NCBI RefSeq assembly: GCF_001625195.1
Contig: NC_054389.1
Coordinates: 8,366,520 to 8,430,519, forward strand
From: Drechmeria coniospora
Lineage: Eukaryota; Ascomycota; Sordariomycetes; Hypocreales; Ophiocordycipitaceae
Direction: 5' to 3'
Length of the DNA stretch: 64,000 nucleotides
Part shown: positions 31,595-44,024 of the stretch, piece by piece
Layout: each line of letters starts with the position of its first letter
How positions within the stretch are numbered: position 1 is the first letter of the stretch
Position numbers and translations under genes: made by a program
Notes under the pieces: generated by a model
The model's database searches: none
What the model saw: only the letters and a program-made list of their open reading frames with translations
Told to the model about the DNA's origin: nothing

Positions 31595-33869
31595 GTCGAT
31601 GGATTTGGGGGGGGAACATGGCGGCCCTGCGATGGCGCCCGCCTTGGTTTCGCCCTACGATGGTGCTGTGGTGCTGCGCAACAACCGATGTCTGCCCCGT
31701 CGAGAGAAACGGCGAGGAGGACGGGGTACAGTGTGTAGGAGGAGGAGAGTCGTTCGTTGGATGTTTGGGATAGCAAGATCCCCTGGCCCCCGATTCGACT
31801 GCCGAACCAATCACGAGCGCGCGTTCCCCCTTCCCGAGTGGGTACGAGAGCTGTTTTGGGAGCGGGGGGGGGGGGGGAGGAGCCTCTGGGGAAGGAAGGG
31901 GGGAATGGGTGGAGGCTGTGGAAGGAGACGAAGTGGGGGATGAACAAGTGGGGTCTCTGCAACAAACCCTCAGCTGGCTGGCGAGACCGCCAAACAAGTT
32001 TTGGGCTTTTCGTCGAAGCTTCGGGTACAGCAGTGGCCAGCACAAACACGGCCAATTTTGTCCCTGCCGCTGTCGATGTCAATTTTGAGTGCTACGCAGG
32101 GTCGATTTCAATTTCCTCGTCATTTTCCGACACGCGTGAGGCGCTTGCGAGGGCAGGTCCAACGCCATACAGTGCTCGCACAAGTACTAATGTGTGCACT
32201 GTGCGTCATGAATCTACCGCGGGGGTGCAGGTGCAGGCGCACATGCCCTGTGCAGTCCGTAAACTAATACTACTAATATTACTACCATGTTTGCAGGCGA
32301 ACACTAAACAAGTTTGCATAGCGTCGGCGTCGGAAATCCCAGGAGCACGACTAGAATGAATCACCGCTTGCATGCTACCAACACTACTCGACATACGAGG
32401 GTTTTGTGGGACAAGCACACAATTGCGCAAGTACTGTAAGCGTCGTAAGCGTGCTCCGTACTCACCTAGGTGTACAGTGCTTGTCCTCACATGTACTGTA
32501 CGGCGAAATACTCCGTATGCCCCAACAGATTCAGGTCCCCCCAAGCGGCCCAGCCGGCGACGAGGTTCCCGCTCTTGGGCGAGGTGAAAGTTGTGCCACA
32601 ACGTATCTATGGAGATGGAGGCGTGCCATGGTAATGCATCCAGGGATGATCTAGCGAATAAGTCTTGATGTGAGATGCGCGCACGCCGGCCGAGGGGAGA
32701 CGCCAGGCGCATCTCACTAGTTAAAATGATCGCCCGTGCCATGATTGGCTCTTGCGGCAAACTAGCTTCAACGGATGCTCCGGATGTAGTCTTGCGTGTC
32801 CTCCTCCTCACACCACCGTCCACGCCAACCTCCACCAACTGCACCACAGAGGCTTACCACGATGCCGCAGCACGCACACGCACCCGCACACGCAGCCTTC
32901 ATCGGTACGAACGCCAGCCCATCTACCTCATCGCTAGTCCCTCTTTCTGCACCGTAGAGCCCGATCGAGTGGCGTTACGCAACTAAACGGAGCCAGAAGT
33001 AGAACTGAAACAGGTCTCCAGCGGCGGCACCGAGCAAGCAGCTTTCAACATCTTCCTGACAGCCGTTCCTGACCATGGCGAGCACGGCCACCACAGGAGC
33101 TGTCAGTGACGGACCAATGGGGCTGCCCAGCTCCGCTCCGTGATCAGCCCTCTCCCGTCAGATCGACGAGCACACAGCCCGCACGGCCATCCCGCCACAG
33201 GTACGGGGCACCCTTCGCACTCCAAGTGCAGAGGAAACTAAGCATAAACCAGACGGCACCGCTCCCATCGCTGTTTCAGTCCAAACAGAATGCCCACAAC
33301 CTGCCGGCGGTATGGTATCAACTTCAGCGACGGGGGACCGAGAGCGTGCACGTTGGAAGCTGACTTTGTTCGTAGGGCTGTTCGTATTGAAACGCCAGAT
33401 CCCCGTGCGCTCCGGCACGTGCCCATGGACCATCTCTGCTTGTCTCTACATGAGACCAGCCGCCCCCTCCCAGGGTAGAAGAACTCGGGACGTATGAAAC
33501 GGCCAAAACAATGTTTCGCCCGGCATCGCGCCTTGCACGCCAACCAAACAACATGTTTCCATATTTGTTTCTCGAAGCATTGTTTCAACCGGTTGACGTT
33601 GCCCGTCGTCCAATAGTTGCTTCGGCCTCCCGGCAGAACTTGTTGCGAGGGCGAAATACTTGTAGGTGTGTAGCGTAGATGCAATACGAGGCAACAGACG
33701 AGCATCAAGACGGAAGATGCATCAACGCTGCATTCAAACATGCACGTAGTCTGTAGACAGCGAATTGCCCCCGCTGTACGGAGCTGGGTGACGCAGGATG
33801 GACGCATGCGTAGCGACGCCTTGACGAGGCGGTTTTTCTTGCCATCGCCAGGGATGACAAGTATTAAAG

Positions 33870-34030
33870 AGTTCGTCATGAAAGACAAGCATGAAATACG
33901 ACCTTTTCTGGATTCCGCAACGGATGAAAGGGGCAGAGTTCGTCATGGAGTACAAGCGTGAAATACAACTGTTCTTGAGATCTCGCCACAGATAAAAAGG
34001 ATAGGGTTCGTCATGGAATGCACGCTCGCA
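33870..34030. repeat. Imperfect 67-68-bp tandem repeat
   Basis: Units begin with AGTTCGTCATG at 33,870 and 33,937 and with GGTTCGTCATG at 34,005. Each contains ACAAGC-TGAAATAC or a variant and a GATGAAAGG-like end. Two full units and part of a third are visible. Confidence 0.8.
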
Positions 34031-35810
34031 ACTCTCTTCGTGCCGCTTCCTCCCGAATGCAGCCGCGATTATCCGTGTAACATTACACGGTTGCTCCATA
34101 CGGCGAAATCACGTGTTGATTCCGCAGGACGAACGCCGCGCAGCGCCACATATCAACGATGAGAATAACAAGAAGATGCTCAAGATGGTCATCATGATGG
34201 CTCGGCGGGACGATTCCTTCGTCACGGTGCGACTCAACGACAAGATCAACGAGGACAGACAGAACATGGTCATCATGATGCCTCCGAGATGCGAGCCCTT
34301 CCGCAGCGCTACTCGAGCCAAACCCCGGCTTCGCGATACCTGGACTTGGCTGCCTGCGGAGATGCTTCATATGATGACGGAGGAAATCTGGAGGCAACAA
34401 GATGGCCATGATTGTCTTACGCCGCCATTGGTCAAGAATGGCAGGCCTTCCTGAATCCAAGAACTTCTGCCGTCTGAAGCTACTTGCACGCCCAAAAGAG
34501 GACCTCAGGAGCATGGCCATCCAACCAAAGCATCTGGGTCGACGTATCTGCCTCGATATTGAGCCGCCTAGACATGGCTGCCAGCCTTGTGGGATCTTGG
34601 AGTCGGCCAACCTACGGATTATTATTTTTTTCGTTCTTGCTGTGTTGTGCTGACCCTCATTTCCATTATTTCGACAGCGAAGCCTCCTGACTCTCTGGCC
34701 ATATCATGGGACTGAACGCCTATTCGAGGAGCGACTCGAAACAATGGTCTATTCGAAACCTAATAATTATCTGTTTAGACACGAGAAGGGAATGATGCCA
34801 AGTCAACTCCAATGCCATGATCCATCTCACGGACTGGATTCATCGTCGGCAATTTAGGCCTCCCACTACCAATGCTCTATTTCCTGTTTTCTTCCCCCTT
34901 TTTGCCATCACCTCCCGAACGAGCTTTCAGACGTTCAAGCGGTGGCCGGCCTCGATATACGTCGACTGCTTCGCCAACAGATTTCTCCGGCCGCGCTCAA
35001 GCTCCTATGGACAAGACTCCCTTGACTAGAGAGCACGGTGTATGAGCGGTGGCGGAAGTCACTGTACCTCATGTATACCCATTTGATTCCTGCACGGACA
35101 TCAATAAACTTTACACTACTACATGTCATTCCTCCACCTTGTCCCATTCCTCCCGTTCCCATCTCGATTTCTCTTCCTATGACGAATCCTCGAACGCGCA
35201 AGATTTCATGTTGAAAAGCCGTCATCTTGAGCATCATTTTTTTTTTGATTTCATTCATGATCAATGTACGGCATATATTTTTCAACCCTCTCCCAGCATT
35301 TCATATCTGGCATAAGCCACTATCGTTACTACTCTCATCATCAATCAAAAGACCAAACTGCAAGTTGGCGATTTCTACATTTCTGCATGACGCTACTGTG
35401 GCTGACCTCAAAATTCCCACCGCTGGGGCAGTTTTTGTGAAGACGAGGAAGCCCGTGCAATCATGTATGATGAGAGCGAGACAGGCATGCTATGCTACCC
35501 TTCCCTGGCGTGAAAGCTGATGTTTTGAGCTGGCTGACAACGTCGTCGCCTCGTGATAAAAGGCTGCTTTCTGTTCCCTGTAGATCGGGAGCGAACAGGG
35601 AACGGGTAGTATCCACTCGATGCCATTCTTGTTTCAAGATGGCCGCATCGTGTCGTCGATCCGATATCCTTACGGCAGACGCGGAACGAACAGGAACGCA
35701 ACCGGACTGCGCGAGAAATGGGTTAGTTCGTGGCATTCGGAATGATGACGATGGAATGGGGCTCACCCCGATGAACTCTCTAACCTGGTCGGATCTGGAT
35801 CTGTCAATGA

Positions 35811-37001
35811 CTACGTCACAGCCGCCTGGCCCACAAGGACCTCTACCTGCTCCCACCGACGTACAAGTAGGTCTTTTTGGCATGCCTTGCCATGCTGCAA
35901 AGTACGAACGACCGCTAGAACCTCTTTAACGCGGCCCAAGTATTCCTCGAGCAGGTCGGCCAGCAACGCAGCCGCCTTCGCGAGAGTGCCTTCGGCGTCC
36001 TCCTCCCCGTCTCTGTAGTTCTGCCACTGGGCGTCGACGCAGCAGTGCAGCCGCAGCGCGATCCAAACACTATCGACTTTTTTCGACTTGGCATGAAGCA
36101 TGAAACCTCCCAGATGCCCGTTTCTCTCCAGTTCCGACCGCTCTTCTCCGCTGAGCCTCGGGAGAAGGACTTGGTCGAGGCATATCGCATCCCACCGGTT
36201 CTCCTGCAACAGAAAGCCGTACTCGGCCAGCAGGTAGTCGTTCGAATGCTGCCCGTACGAAATGCAAATCTCCTCTCCTGCACGATACGGACCATCTGCC
36301 GTGATGGTGTAGCCTTCGGGCGAGAAGGACACGGAGCAGCCGGCATCTGCGTGGTTGAATAAGTCGGCGACGGGAAGCAGTGCCAATCGGTCGTGCCATG
36401 GAAAGGCGAGCATCGAGGCGGTTTCGAAATAAAAGGTCCTTGTGTTGACAAGAAGCCAGGCGTACAGGTAATCTCGTCGTTGTACTTTGGTAAATACCGC
36501 CCTGAACATGTTCCAATCGATGTCAAAGTTCTTCTTCTGCTTGGCCAAAACGGACATGGCCTCTGGTGGCAGTAACTTCTGAAGAGATTCCGGCCACAGG
36601 ATGGGCATACACTCTTCGAAATCCTTCCACCGCGGCACCACACTCAACCATTCTGCCACACTCTGGGGGTGGAGAGCAAGCTCGGAGGCGAGGCGGCCGT
36701 GGATGGTCATATCTTGAGAAAGGCTGCGGGATATTTCCTCTGGGGTTGTATCCAGACTGCGGACAGAGCGGAGAGGAATGGTCATGATTTCGTCCCCCTT
36801 CTAGCGAGCCACTCGTCAGACAAAAGATGTGGGCGGACACGGGGGAGAAAATTGTCTTCTCCGCACGCCACGTACATCGAGGACACGGGTAGCCACGAGA
36901 CCGATGCCACGGCCAGGGAGGACCGCGGGTTTGACGCCGACGAGGTTGATCCCCTCATCGTAAGCCCGCCGAAGCAGGGTGTCGATGGCGGTCGCGCTCA
37001 T
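35811..37001 (-). CDS. SET-domain lysine methyltransferase (RKM/SETD-like)
   Basis: Exon 1 (37,001-36,876) and exon 2 (36,800-35,811) join across a 75-bp intron (GTACGT donor, CTGACG branch, CTAG acceptor) to give 371 residues. The N-terminus GRGIGLVATRVLDKGDEIMTIP, created by splicing, is the first SET motif. An insert follows, then LFNHADAGC (about 189-197) and ISYGQHSNDYLLAEYGF (about 222-238), which form the AdoMet and substrate pocket. A C-terminal helical region resembles the Rubisco-methyltransferase substrate-binding domain. Enzymes of this class methylate lysines of non-histone proteins; the yeast Rkm members modify ribosomal proteins. Which protein this one modifies cannot be told. 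The start ATG at 37,001 follows an in-frame GTG that I did not use. Confidence 0.9.
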
Positions 37002-38970
37002 GGTACCCACGACGATTGATTATCTTGCAATTGTCCTTACCCGGTTGCTGCCACTGTCGGTCAAGTTACGGCCCGCGTCAAAGGCTGCATCACCTGCCGC
37101 GGGAGGTGGTCTGGAAGGGACGACGGTCATGATGGGAGACGTCCCGCCGATGCAGTCGGGTGTGCCGGCTGAAATGTGGTTGCCTACCTACCTAGTAGGT
37201 AGTAATACGAGCGGCTTCGGATGTACCTACATGTCGGTACATGTATCGACATGTATTTGCAAGTATCGACAGGTATTTGCATGACTTATGCCCATAGTAT
37301 TACCAGCAGGCGTTGGTTCCCATGCCGTGACCAATGTCAGACGACCCAAGACCGTCCTCGCTGCTGTTGACACTCGCCTGCCATCAGCGATTGAAAAGTC
37401 GCCCACATAAGGTAGGCATCCTGCATCATTGCATCATCTCCTCCATCGTCCAATGTTTCTGTACCTACTCCATCACATGTTGACGCTGGAAAAAAGGAAT
37501 GTCTCGCTGTTGAATATCAAATTGCCATCCACCCCCCTCCCGCACGCAGCGCATGACACAGCCTGATGCAGGTCGACCCGTAAGGCTTGCTTCGCTCAAG
37601 TATCGCCATGGCCTGTCGCTTGCAGAACTCGGGACGATCGGGTGGTCTGCCTTGCTATCAACATCTGTCTCGTCACTCTTGCGGATTTGTATGTAGAAAT
37701 TGGCCCGGTGTTGGAGAAAAGTGCAAGGCCCGACAAGGATGGAGGCCGACGGGACGGGCTGCTCTGCACATATCTTCCTCTTAGCCAGTACGGTTTCATG
37801 CTGAGGATGAAGTCGCTTCACCTTGCTCTAAAAAATTCCCATGTCGACCATCCGCAAGTATAGTCCTCGCCATACTTGCAAGGGGATCGAGCGGCGATTC
37901 ATCATCCAAGATGTAATCCGACCAGTTTCTGCAGTCGACGGATTGTGCATTGATCAAGCCATCAAGCCATTGGAGGTCACCTAATACTATTCGCTCGCCA
38001 AATTTCATACGACATTGTTCGCGCCAAAGGGGCGTTTCACACCACTGGATGACCCGCAGTACCACCATGGACGGGCTTTGCTTAGGTACTGGTTGTGCAT
38101 GCAAGTACTTAAGTAAGTACTAGGTACGTGCTGTCACCCTGGCGTCTCAATTAAGTAAGTACAGCACGAACTATTACCTGCGCGGGACCCTGGTACAGTG
38201 GATGCAGCCAGTGCAGTGGTCTGTAACAATGCACTGTTGGTCCTGCACGAACCCCTCGTCTCTGGGCCGAAGGATGTCCGCCCAAAACAGCTGACGTGGA
38301 GCACCCTCGGGGACTCTGTCAATAACCAAGTCGAGGGTTGGATTGCTACCATTGGAACGGGCACTCGTTGACTCTTCCCTCCAGCTGCCACCTGGCGACA
38401 GAGCAGATCCCAGAATGTAATGTCTGCGAGAACGGAGCTTCGAAGGTACAAGGGAGCCAGTTAGCCCGAAGATTTACCAACTGGCCAAGTACTGTAAGTA
38501 CATGTACCTACGGGTACAGCATCAAGTCTCGGCCAGTGGCCGATTAACCCTTTCGACGCTGTTTTAATGGCGCCTTTTCTGCAAACGCATCGATCGAGGG
38601 TGAATGCAGTAATGCACATACACACTTACGGATTACGTGTAATAATACATCATGTAGATGGAAAGGCACCGAAAAGGCAAACATCAGGCTGCATATTTGG
38701 CTCGTCTTTGCACTGCCCACTGGTATTCTCAGCCATGGTTGTCGGCGAGTGGGACCAACTTTCGCTACCAGCGTGTTTCAGGCAACCCTCGTTATACTTA
38801 CTTGTCAGTACTCCGTACTCCGTAGCAGGTACCTACTTCCTGAGGCTACTGTTTCCTGAAGTGGCCAAGAGTCCCAGCCATCATGAACTCCGTGCCGTCA
38901 ACAAAACACAAGCATCTTGCCTGCTCCTAGACACCAAGCAGCCATCAATCGCCATTCGCCATCTTCCATC
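37002..38970. other. Intergenic stretch
   Basis: GTAC words occur at 37,180-37,290, 38,090-38,160 and 38,810-38,830. Minus-strand frames at 37,465-37,821 and 37,796-38,104 are open but have mixed third-position use and no known motifs; they could be a decayed gene. I call no intact gene. Confidence 0.5.
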
Positions 38971-39516
38971 ATGTCTCGATTCTCGCGCTACGACACCGAC
39001 GACGAGCGACTCCCCGACGGCATGACTCGGGTCGGCTACGACGCCGACACCCAGGTCTACACATTTCAGGACGCCGACGGAAGCTATTGGGAGAGCGCAC
39101 CTGGCTGCCAGTACGGCCATCTCACCCGCGTCGGCGACGGCCCTTCCGATGATGCCGCCGACTCGGAACCCTTCCTCGTTTCCGACGGACCATGCGAAGC
39201 GCAGGAACGCCAGATGTCGTGGCGGCACGAGCTCATGCCCTTGCTCAACTTTGGCCTCCTCGTCGGCCTGTCCTTGCTGCTACTCTTCTGGTACCTCCGC
39301 TGGTCCGCCCAGAGGGGTGACAAAGCCGCCCAAGTCAAGTGCGGCGTCGACAGCGACGTCTACACCATCAAGATCGGCGACACTTGCTGGGCCATTGCCA
39401 AGGACAGGGGCGTCAGCGTCGACGAGATACTCCAACGGAACTTTGGCCTCGTCTGTGCCTCCCTCAACGTCGGCTCCCGAATTTGTCTTCCGCTCAAGCC
39501 GGACCAGGGTCCGTAA
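38971..39516 (+). CDS. Membrane-anchored single LysM protein
   Basis: The 181-residue protein has an acidic N-terminal region of about 85 residues with YDADTQVYTFQDADGSYW, one membrane helix (about 89-110, LLNFGLLVGLSLLLLFWYL), and a C-terminal LysM domain (about 130-175) starting YTIKIGDTCWAIAKDRGVSVDEIL. Four cysteines (124, 139, 162, 172) frame the LysM. There is no signal peptide, so a type II topology with LysM outside or in a lumen is likely. LysM binds N-acetylglucosamine polymers such as chitin. The gene differs from secreted LysM effectors, which lack the helix and cytosolic part. The start was chosen at the first ATG giving the conserved MSRFSRYDTDDERLP opening. Single exon. Confidence 0.85.
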   Translation: MSRFSRYDTDDERLPDGMTRVGYDADTQVYTFQDADGSYWESAPGCQYGHLTRVGDGPSDDAADSEPFLVSDGPCEAQERQMSWRHELMPLLNFGLLVGLSLLLLFWYLRWSAQRGDKAAQVKCGVDSDVYTIKIGDTCWAIAKDRGVSVDEILQRNFGLVCASLNVGSRICLPLKPDQGP

Positions 39517-40052
39517 GGACGTTGCGTCGAAAGGGCAAAGGCAGACCGTCGCCTCCACAAATCTCACATGCCCATATCCTCAGGGCCCGAGGCAGGCCGG
39601 CCACGTGGCCGAGAGTATACCCTTCCGCTCCGCCACCTCGCCTTGCCCTTCCTGCATGATGGCGACGATGGCAGCCCAAGATTAAACCTGTTTTTTTGGT
39701 TGTTGTCCTGTCCTTGTTCCGCATCACGGGGCGTGATGCTCCATTTTATATACCTACCTTGTATGGTTCGGTACAATGACAACAGCCGCTTCGGTTCAGT
39801 TCCATTGGCACGACCGTCGTGTTCCATCTGGTGGGGGGCGCCCAACCCGCAGTGGGGCACAGCGCGCGTCGTCCAAAAATTCGTTTCACTTATTCCAGGG
39901 CAGGAAAGACTTTTCTGCCCAGCCAACGCGCGGGGCGTATAAAACGACGGAAATTTCTGGCTGCCAAACTTTTTTCCTCTCCTTCACAGCCCTCCATCCA
40001 CCTCCATCCGCCTTCTGGTTACCAGCATCAGCTCGGGCAGAAACGCGACAAG
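39517..40052. other. Intergenic stretch
   Basis: This is 3' flank of the LysM gene and promoter of the importin gene. It contains the TATA candidate at 39,938 and a pyrimidine-rich leader at about 39,965-40,015. Confidence 0.5.
39938..39944 (+). promoter_or_regulatory. TATA box candidate of the importin gene
   Basis: TATAAAA lies about 115 bp upstream of the ATG at 40,053, followed by a CT-rich leader (TTTTTTCCTCTCCTTC), a common arrangement in strongly expressed fungal genes. Confidence 0.5.
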
Positions 40053-43000
40053 ATGGACAAGGACAAGCTTGCCCAACTGCTGCAGGCCAGCCAAGTTCGT
40101 AAGTCTCGCCTCCTCCGCGCCACCGTCGACCCGACAACTGCTTGTCCGTCCGCTGACCGCCATGCCCCCCTCCGCAGCCAACACGGAGACGGTCAAGGCC
40201 GTGACCGCCGACCTCCAGAAGAATTACTACTCCAAGACCGAGTCGCTCATCCTCCTGATCGAGGTCGCCCTCACCCACGATGAGGGTGGCATCCGACAGC
40301 TCGCTGCTGTCCAGGCCCTCCGTCTTGTCCCGAGGCACTGGGAGGCCACCCCGCAGGACAAGAAGCCCCTCGCTCGCTCCCATCTGCTCGAGGGCGCCCT
40401 CAAGGAGTCCTCCTCCAACATCCGCCACTGCCTGGCCCGTCTCGTCGCCGGCATCGTCGGCGTCGACATGGAGCAGGGCGACGGCGACGACTTCCTGAAG
40501 CAGCTTCTGCCCCTCAACAACAGCAACAACGTCGTCGCTCGCGAGGTTGGATCCTACATCCTCTTCGCCATGCTCGAGGATGACCCGACGCACTTCAGCG
40601 ACCACACCCACCAGCTTCTTCAGCTCTTCCAGGCCCGCATCGAGGACCCCGAGAGCAAGGAGGTCCGCCTCAACGTGGTCCAGGCCATCGGTGCCATCCT
40701 CATGATCATCGAGCCCGATGAGGACCCCAAGGCCGTCGAGGCCATCCAGGCCTTCATCCCGAGCATCGTCAACATCCTCAAGGCCACCGTCGAGGCGGCC
40801 GACGAGGAGAGCTACAAGACCGTCTTCGAGGTCTTCCACTCCTTCCTCGCCTTCGACTCCGCCATGCTCGCCCTCCACCTGCGTGACCTCTTGCAGTTCA
40901 TGATCGACCTCGCCGGCAACGCCAACGCCGAGGACGATGCCCGCACCCAGGCCCTCGGCTTCCTCATCCAGTGCGTCCGCTACCGCCGCATGAAGATCCA
41001 AGGCATGAAGGGCATGGGCGCCGAGCTCATGGTCAAGGCCATGCACATCATCACCGCCCTCGACACCGACGACGATGACGAGGACATGACCCCTGCCCGC
41101 ACCGCCATCAGCCTCGTCGACGCCCTGTCCAACGAGCTGCCCCCGCGCCAGGTCATCGTCCCCCTGCTGGACCAGTTTCCCTCCTTCGCCACCCACCAGG
41201 ACCCCGGCTTCCGCATGGCCGCCATGCTGGCGCTCGGAAACGCCGCAGAGGGAGCGCCTGACTTCATCTCGACGCAGCTGCAACCCCTGCTGCCGTCCAT
41301 CATCAACCTCATCTGCGACGCCGACGACCGCGTTAGGCACGCCGCCCTCGTCGGCCTCATCCACCTCGCCGAGGAGATGGCCGACGAGATGGCTTCCCAT
41401 CACGAGCAGATCATCGCCGCCGTCCTGAAGAACCTCGAGGCTGCCTCGCAGGGTCCCTCGGACAACAAGAAGAACGTGGCCATCATCCGCTGCGCCTGCG
41501 GCGCCTTGGATACCTTTGGCGACGGCATCGACACCAAGATCATGGCCCAGTACGGCCCGAACCTGATTGGTCCCATGGTCAAGCTCCTCGATCACGAGGA
41601 CTACGGCGTCAAGGCTGCCGCCGCCTCCGCCATCGGCGCCATCGCCTCGTCGATGGAGAAGACCTTTGAGCCCTACTTCGAGGGCGTCATGAAGGCCCTC
41701 GGCAAGTTCGTCATGATCAAGGACAGTGAGGAGGCCATGGATCTGAGGAGCTCCACCTGCGACAGCCTGGGACGCATCGCCACCGCCGTCGGCGCCGAAG
41801 CCTTCCAGCCCTACGTCCTCGACCTCATGACGGCGAGCGAGGAGGCCCTCGGTCTCGACAACCCCCGCCTGAAGGAGACGAGCTTCATCCTGTGGTCCAA
41901 CCTGTCCAAGGTCTACCACGAGCAGTTCGACCACTTCCTCGACGGCGTCTTCAAGGGCATCTTCGCCTCCCTCCAGCTCGAGGAGGAGGAGATTGACGTG
42001 CCCGGCATCGACGCCAGCCAGCTCTCCGACGGCGCCGTCGTCATCGGTGGTAAGCGTGTCAAGGTCAAGGTTCCCGACAACCAGGACGACCTGATCATCG
42101 CCACCGGCGGTGACGACGACTGGGACGAGATGGAAGACTTTGACGACCTCGGCGCCGTCACCGCCGTCGCCCTCGAGCAAGAGATTGCCCTCGACGTTCT
42201 CGGCGACGTCATCTCCAACTCGTGCAACAGCAGCAACCTCGAGGCCTACGCCATGAAGGCCATGCAGACTGTCGTGCCCTTTGCCGAGCACACCTACGAG
42301 GGCTGCCGCAAGACGGCCATCTCGACCCTGTGGCGCATCTACGCCCGCGTCTTCCAGGTCTGGGAGGAGAGCGCCGGCGTGAAGTGGCAGGCCGGCCTGC
42401 CGCCCAACCCGACTCCGCCGCCGTCGATTGCCAAGATGGCCGAGGCCTTGCACAAGGCGACCATGAGCATATGGACCGAGGATGGCGAGCGGTACGTCCC
42501 TTCTCTACTCCCCCTTCGTCCTGCTCTGCTTCAAAATGATGAATACCTTGCGTTATACCCAGCTCACTCAGACGCATTTTATGCGGTTGCTGAGAAAGCG
42601 TCTAATCTACTCCTGATTCTTGTTGCCCATTCTCTCGTTGCCGCATCGAATTTCTGCTGGCCGAGACGACGACGCTGACTTGGCATAGGACTGTCGTCAC
42701 CGACATCAACCGCAATGTCGCCGCCACCCTCAAGGCGTGCGGCCCCGCCGTCTTGCTTGCCGATGGGGGCTTCCTGCAGGAGATGGTGTCCATTGTCAGC
42801 CTCATCATCACTCGCTCGCACCCCTGCCAGCAGGATCTGGGTGATGAGCTGGAGGACCTCGAGACGGACGAGGGCCAGTCCGAGTTTGACTGGCTCGTCA
42901 TCGACACGGCCCTTGACGTTGTCGTCGGCCTCGCCGCCGCCCTCGGCTCCGACTTTGGCGAGTTGTGGAAGATCTTCGAGAAGCCTGTGCTCAAGCTGGC

Positions 43001-43622
43001 CAGCTCCACCGAGGATCTGCACCGCTCCACCGCCGTCGGCACCATTGCCGAGATGACCAAGTACGTCGGTGCCGGCATCACACCCTTCACCGAATCGGTC
43101 TGCCAGGCCCTGGCGCGCCGCCTGTCGGATCCTGACCCTCTGGCCAAGTCTAACGCGGCCTATGCCATGGGTCTGCTGATCCTGAACTCCAACGACACGA
43201 ACAAGACGATCCCCCTGTACCCTCAGCTGTGGGAGAAGCTTGAGCCGCTCCTATCCCTGCAGGAGATGCGCATGACGGATAACGTATCCGGTTGCCTGTC
43301 CCGAATGATGATGAAGCATCCCGACGGCGGTTTTGTCGCTCAGGCGCTGCCCGCCATTGTCAACGTCCTTCCCCTGACCGAGGACTACGAGGAGAACGAG
43401 CCGATCTTCCAGAACATCTACAAGCTCTATGAGCAAGGCAACGAAACGGTCCAGCAGCTGACGCCCCAGCTGGTTGGCATTTTCGAAAAGGTCATGGCCG
43501 CGCCGGAGGATCAGCTGGAGAATGATACCCGGGAGATGCTGCGGAGGACGGTGCAGATGCTGTACAAGGCGAAGCCAGACTTGGTGTCTGCCAATTTGCT
43601 GCAGCTGGCTGGCGCGCAGTAA
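40053..43622 (+). CDS. KAP123: Importin beta-4 / Kap123 nuclear transport receptor
   Basis: Exons 40,053-40,098, 40,178-42,491 and 42,689-43,622 encode 1,097 residues, the usual length of Kap123. Intron 1 is 79 bp; intron 2 is 197 bp, the longest in the window, with GTACGT and GCTGAC. The protein is a solenoid of HEAT repeats: N-terminal importin-type segment, QAIGAILMIIEPDEDPKAVEA, then many paired helices, and an acidic insert (GGDDDWDEMEDFDD) after VPGIDASQLSDG. Kap123 imports ribosomal proteins and histones H3/H4 in yeast. The coding sequence has strong codon bias (almost all C or G third positions), as expected for a highly expressed gene. Frame continuity across both introns and the short first exon is exact. 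Confidence 0.95.
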
Positions 43623-44024
43623 GTGAATGAGGACACGAGACATGAACCTTGATGAGCAAAACAGACGGTGGAGATTTATACCTTGAACGAGTTTAATACA
43701 TATCCTGTTCCATTTCCCTGCCAACTTGTCAATGGAACGGTCCTTGATACGTCGTGTCGTGTCAATGCCGCCTCATGAGATCCATCATCTTCTCCCGTAC
43801 ATTCAAGCCTAGAATACGGGTACATGATGAGTCGCACGGGAAACCGTTCCGAGTTTCCATTGAACAACACATCTATCTACAACTAAGTACTTTGACTGCT
43901 TATTGCTACCTAGACTGCCTATGTGACCTGCTTCAGCATGAATGGGGGCATAATCAGAAACAAAAATGCTAACGCCTGCCATGAGAGCCGAAGTAGTCGG
44001 TGGCTTCCTCCATGATCATCAATG
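43623..44024. other. Intergenic stretch between convergent genes
   Basis: These 400 bp hold the 3' flanks of the importin and TAPT1-family genes. I see no gene. Confidence 0.5.

Larger units (their letters stand above)
31399..35810. other. 4.4-kb gene desert
   Basis: The left end is the HsbA upstream region, with a run of G at about 31,867-31,879. Positions 33,870-34,030 carry a 67-bp tandem repeat. At 34,113-34,454 a plus-strand frame contains WLPAEMLHMMTEEIW, which resembles an F-box start but breaks off. The rest has no recognisable coding sequence; AT content rises after about 34,600. Confidence 0.5.

Noticed and set aside
32206..32847. A 213-residue minus-strand frame in the desert
   Set aside because: It crosses GTAC-rich non-coding sequence, has no domain and shows no consistent codon preference.
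39886..42453. An 855-residue minus-strand frame across KAP123
   Set aside because: It is antisense to the strongly codon-biased KAP123 exon and has a biased leucine/glycine/valine composition without domains.
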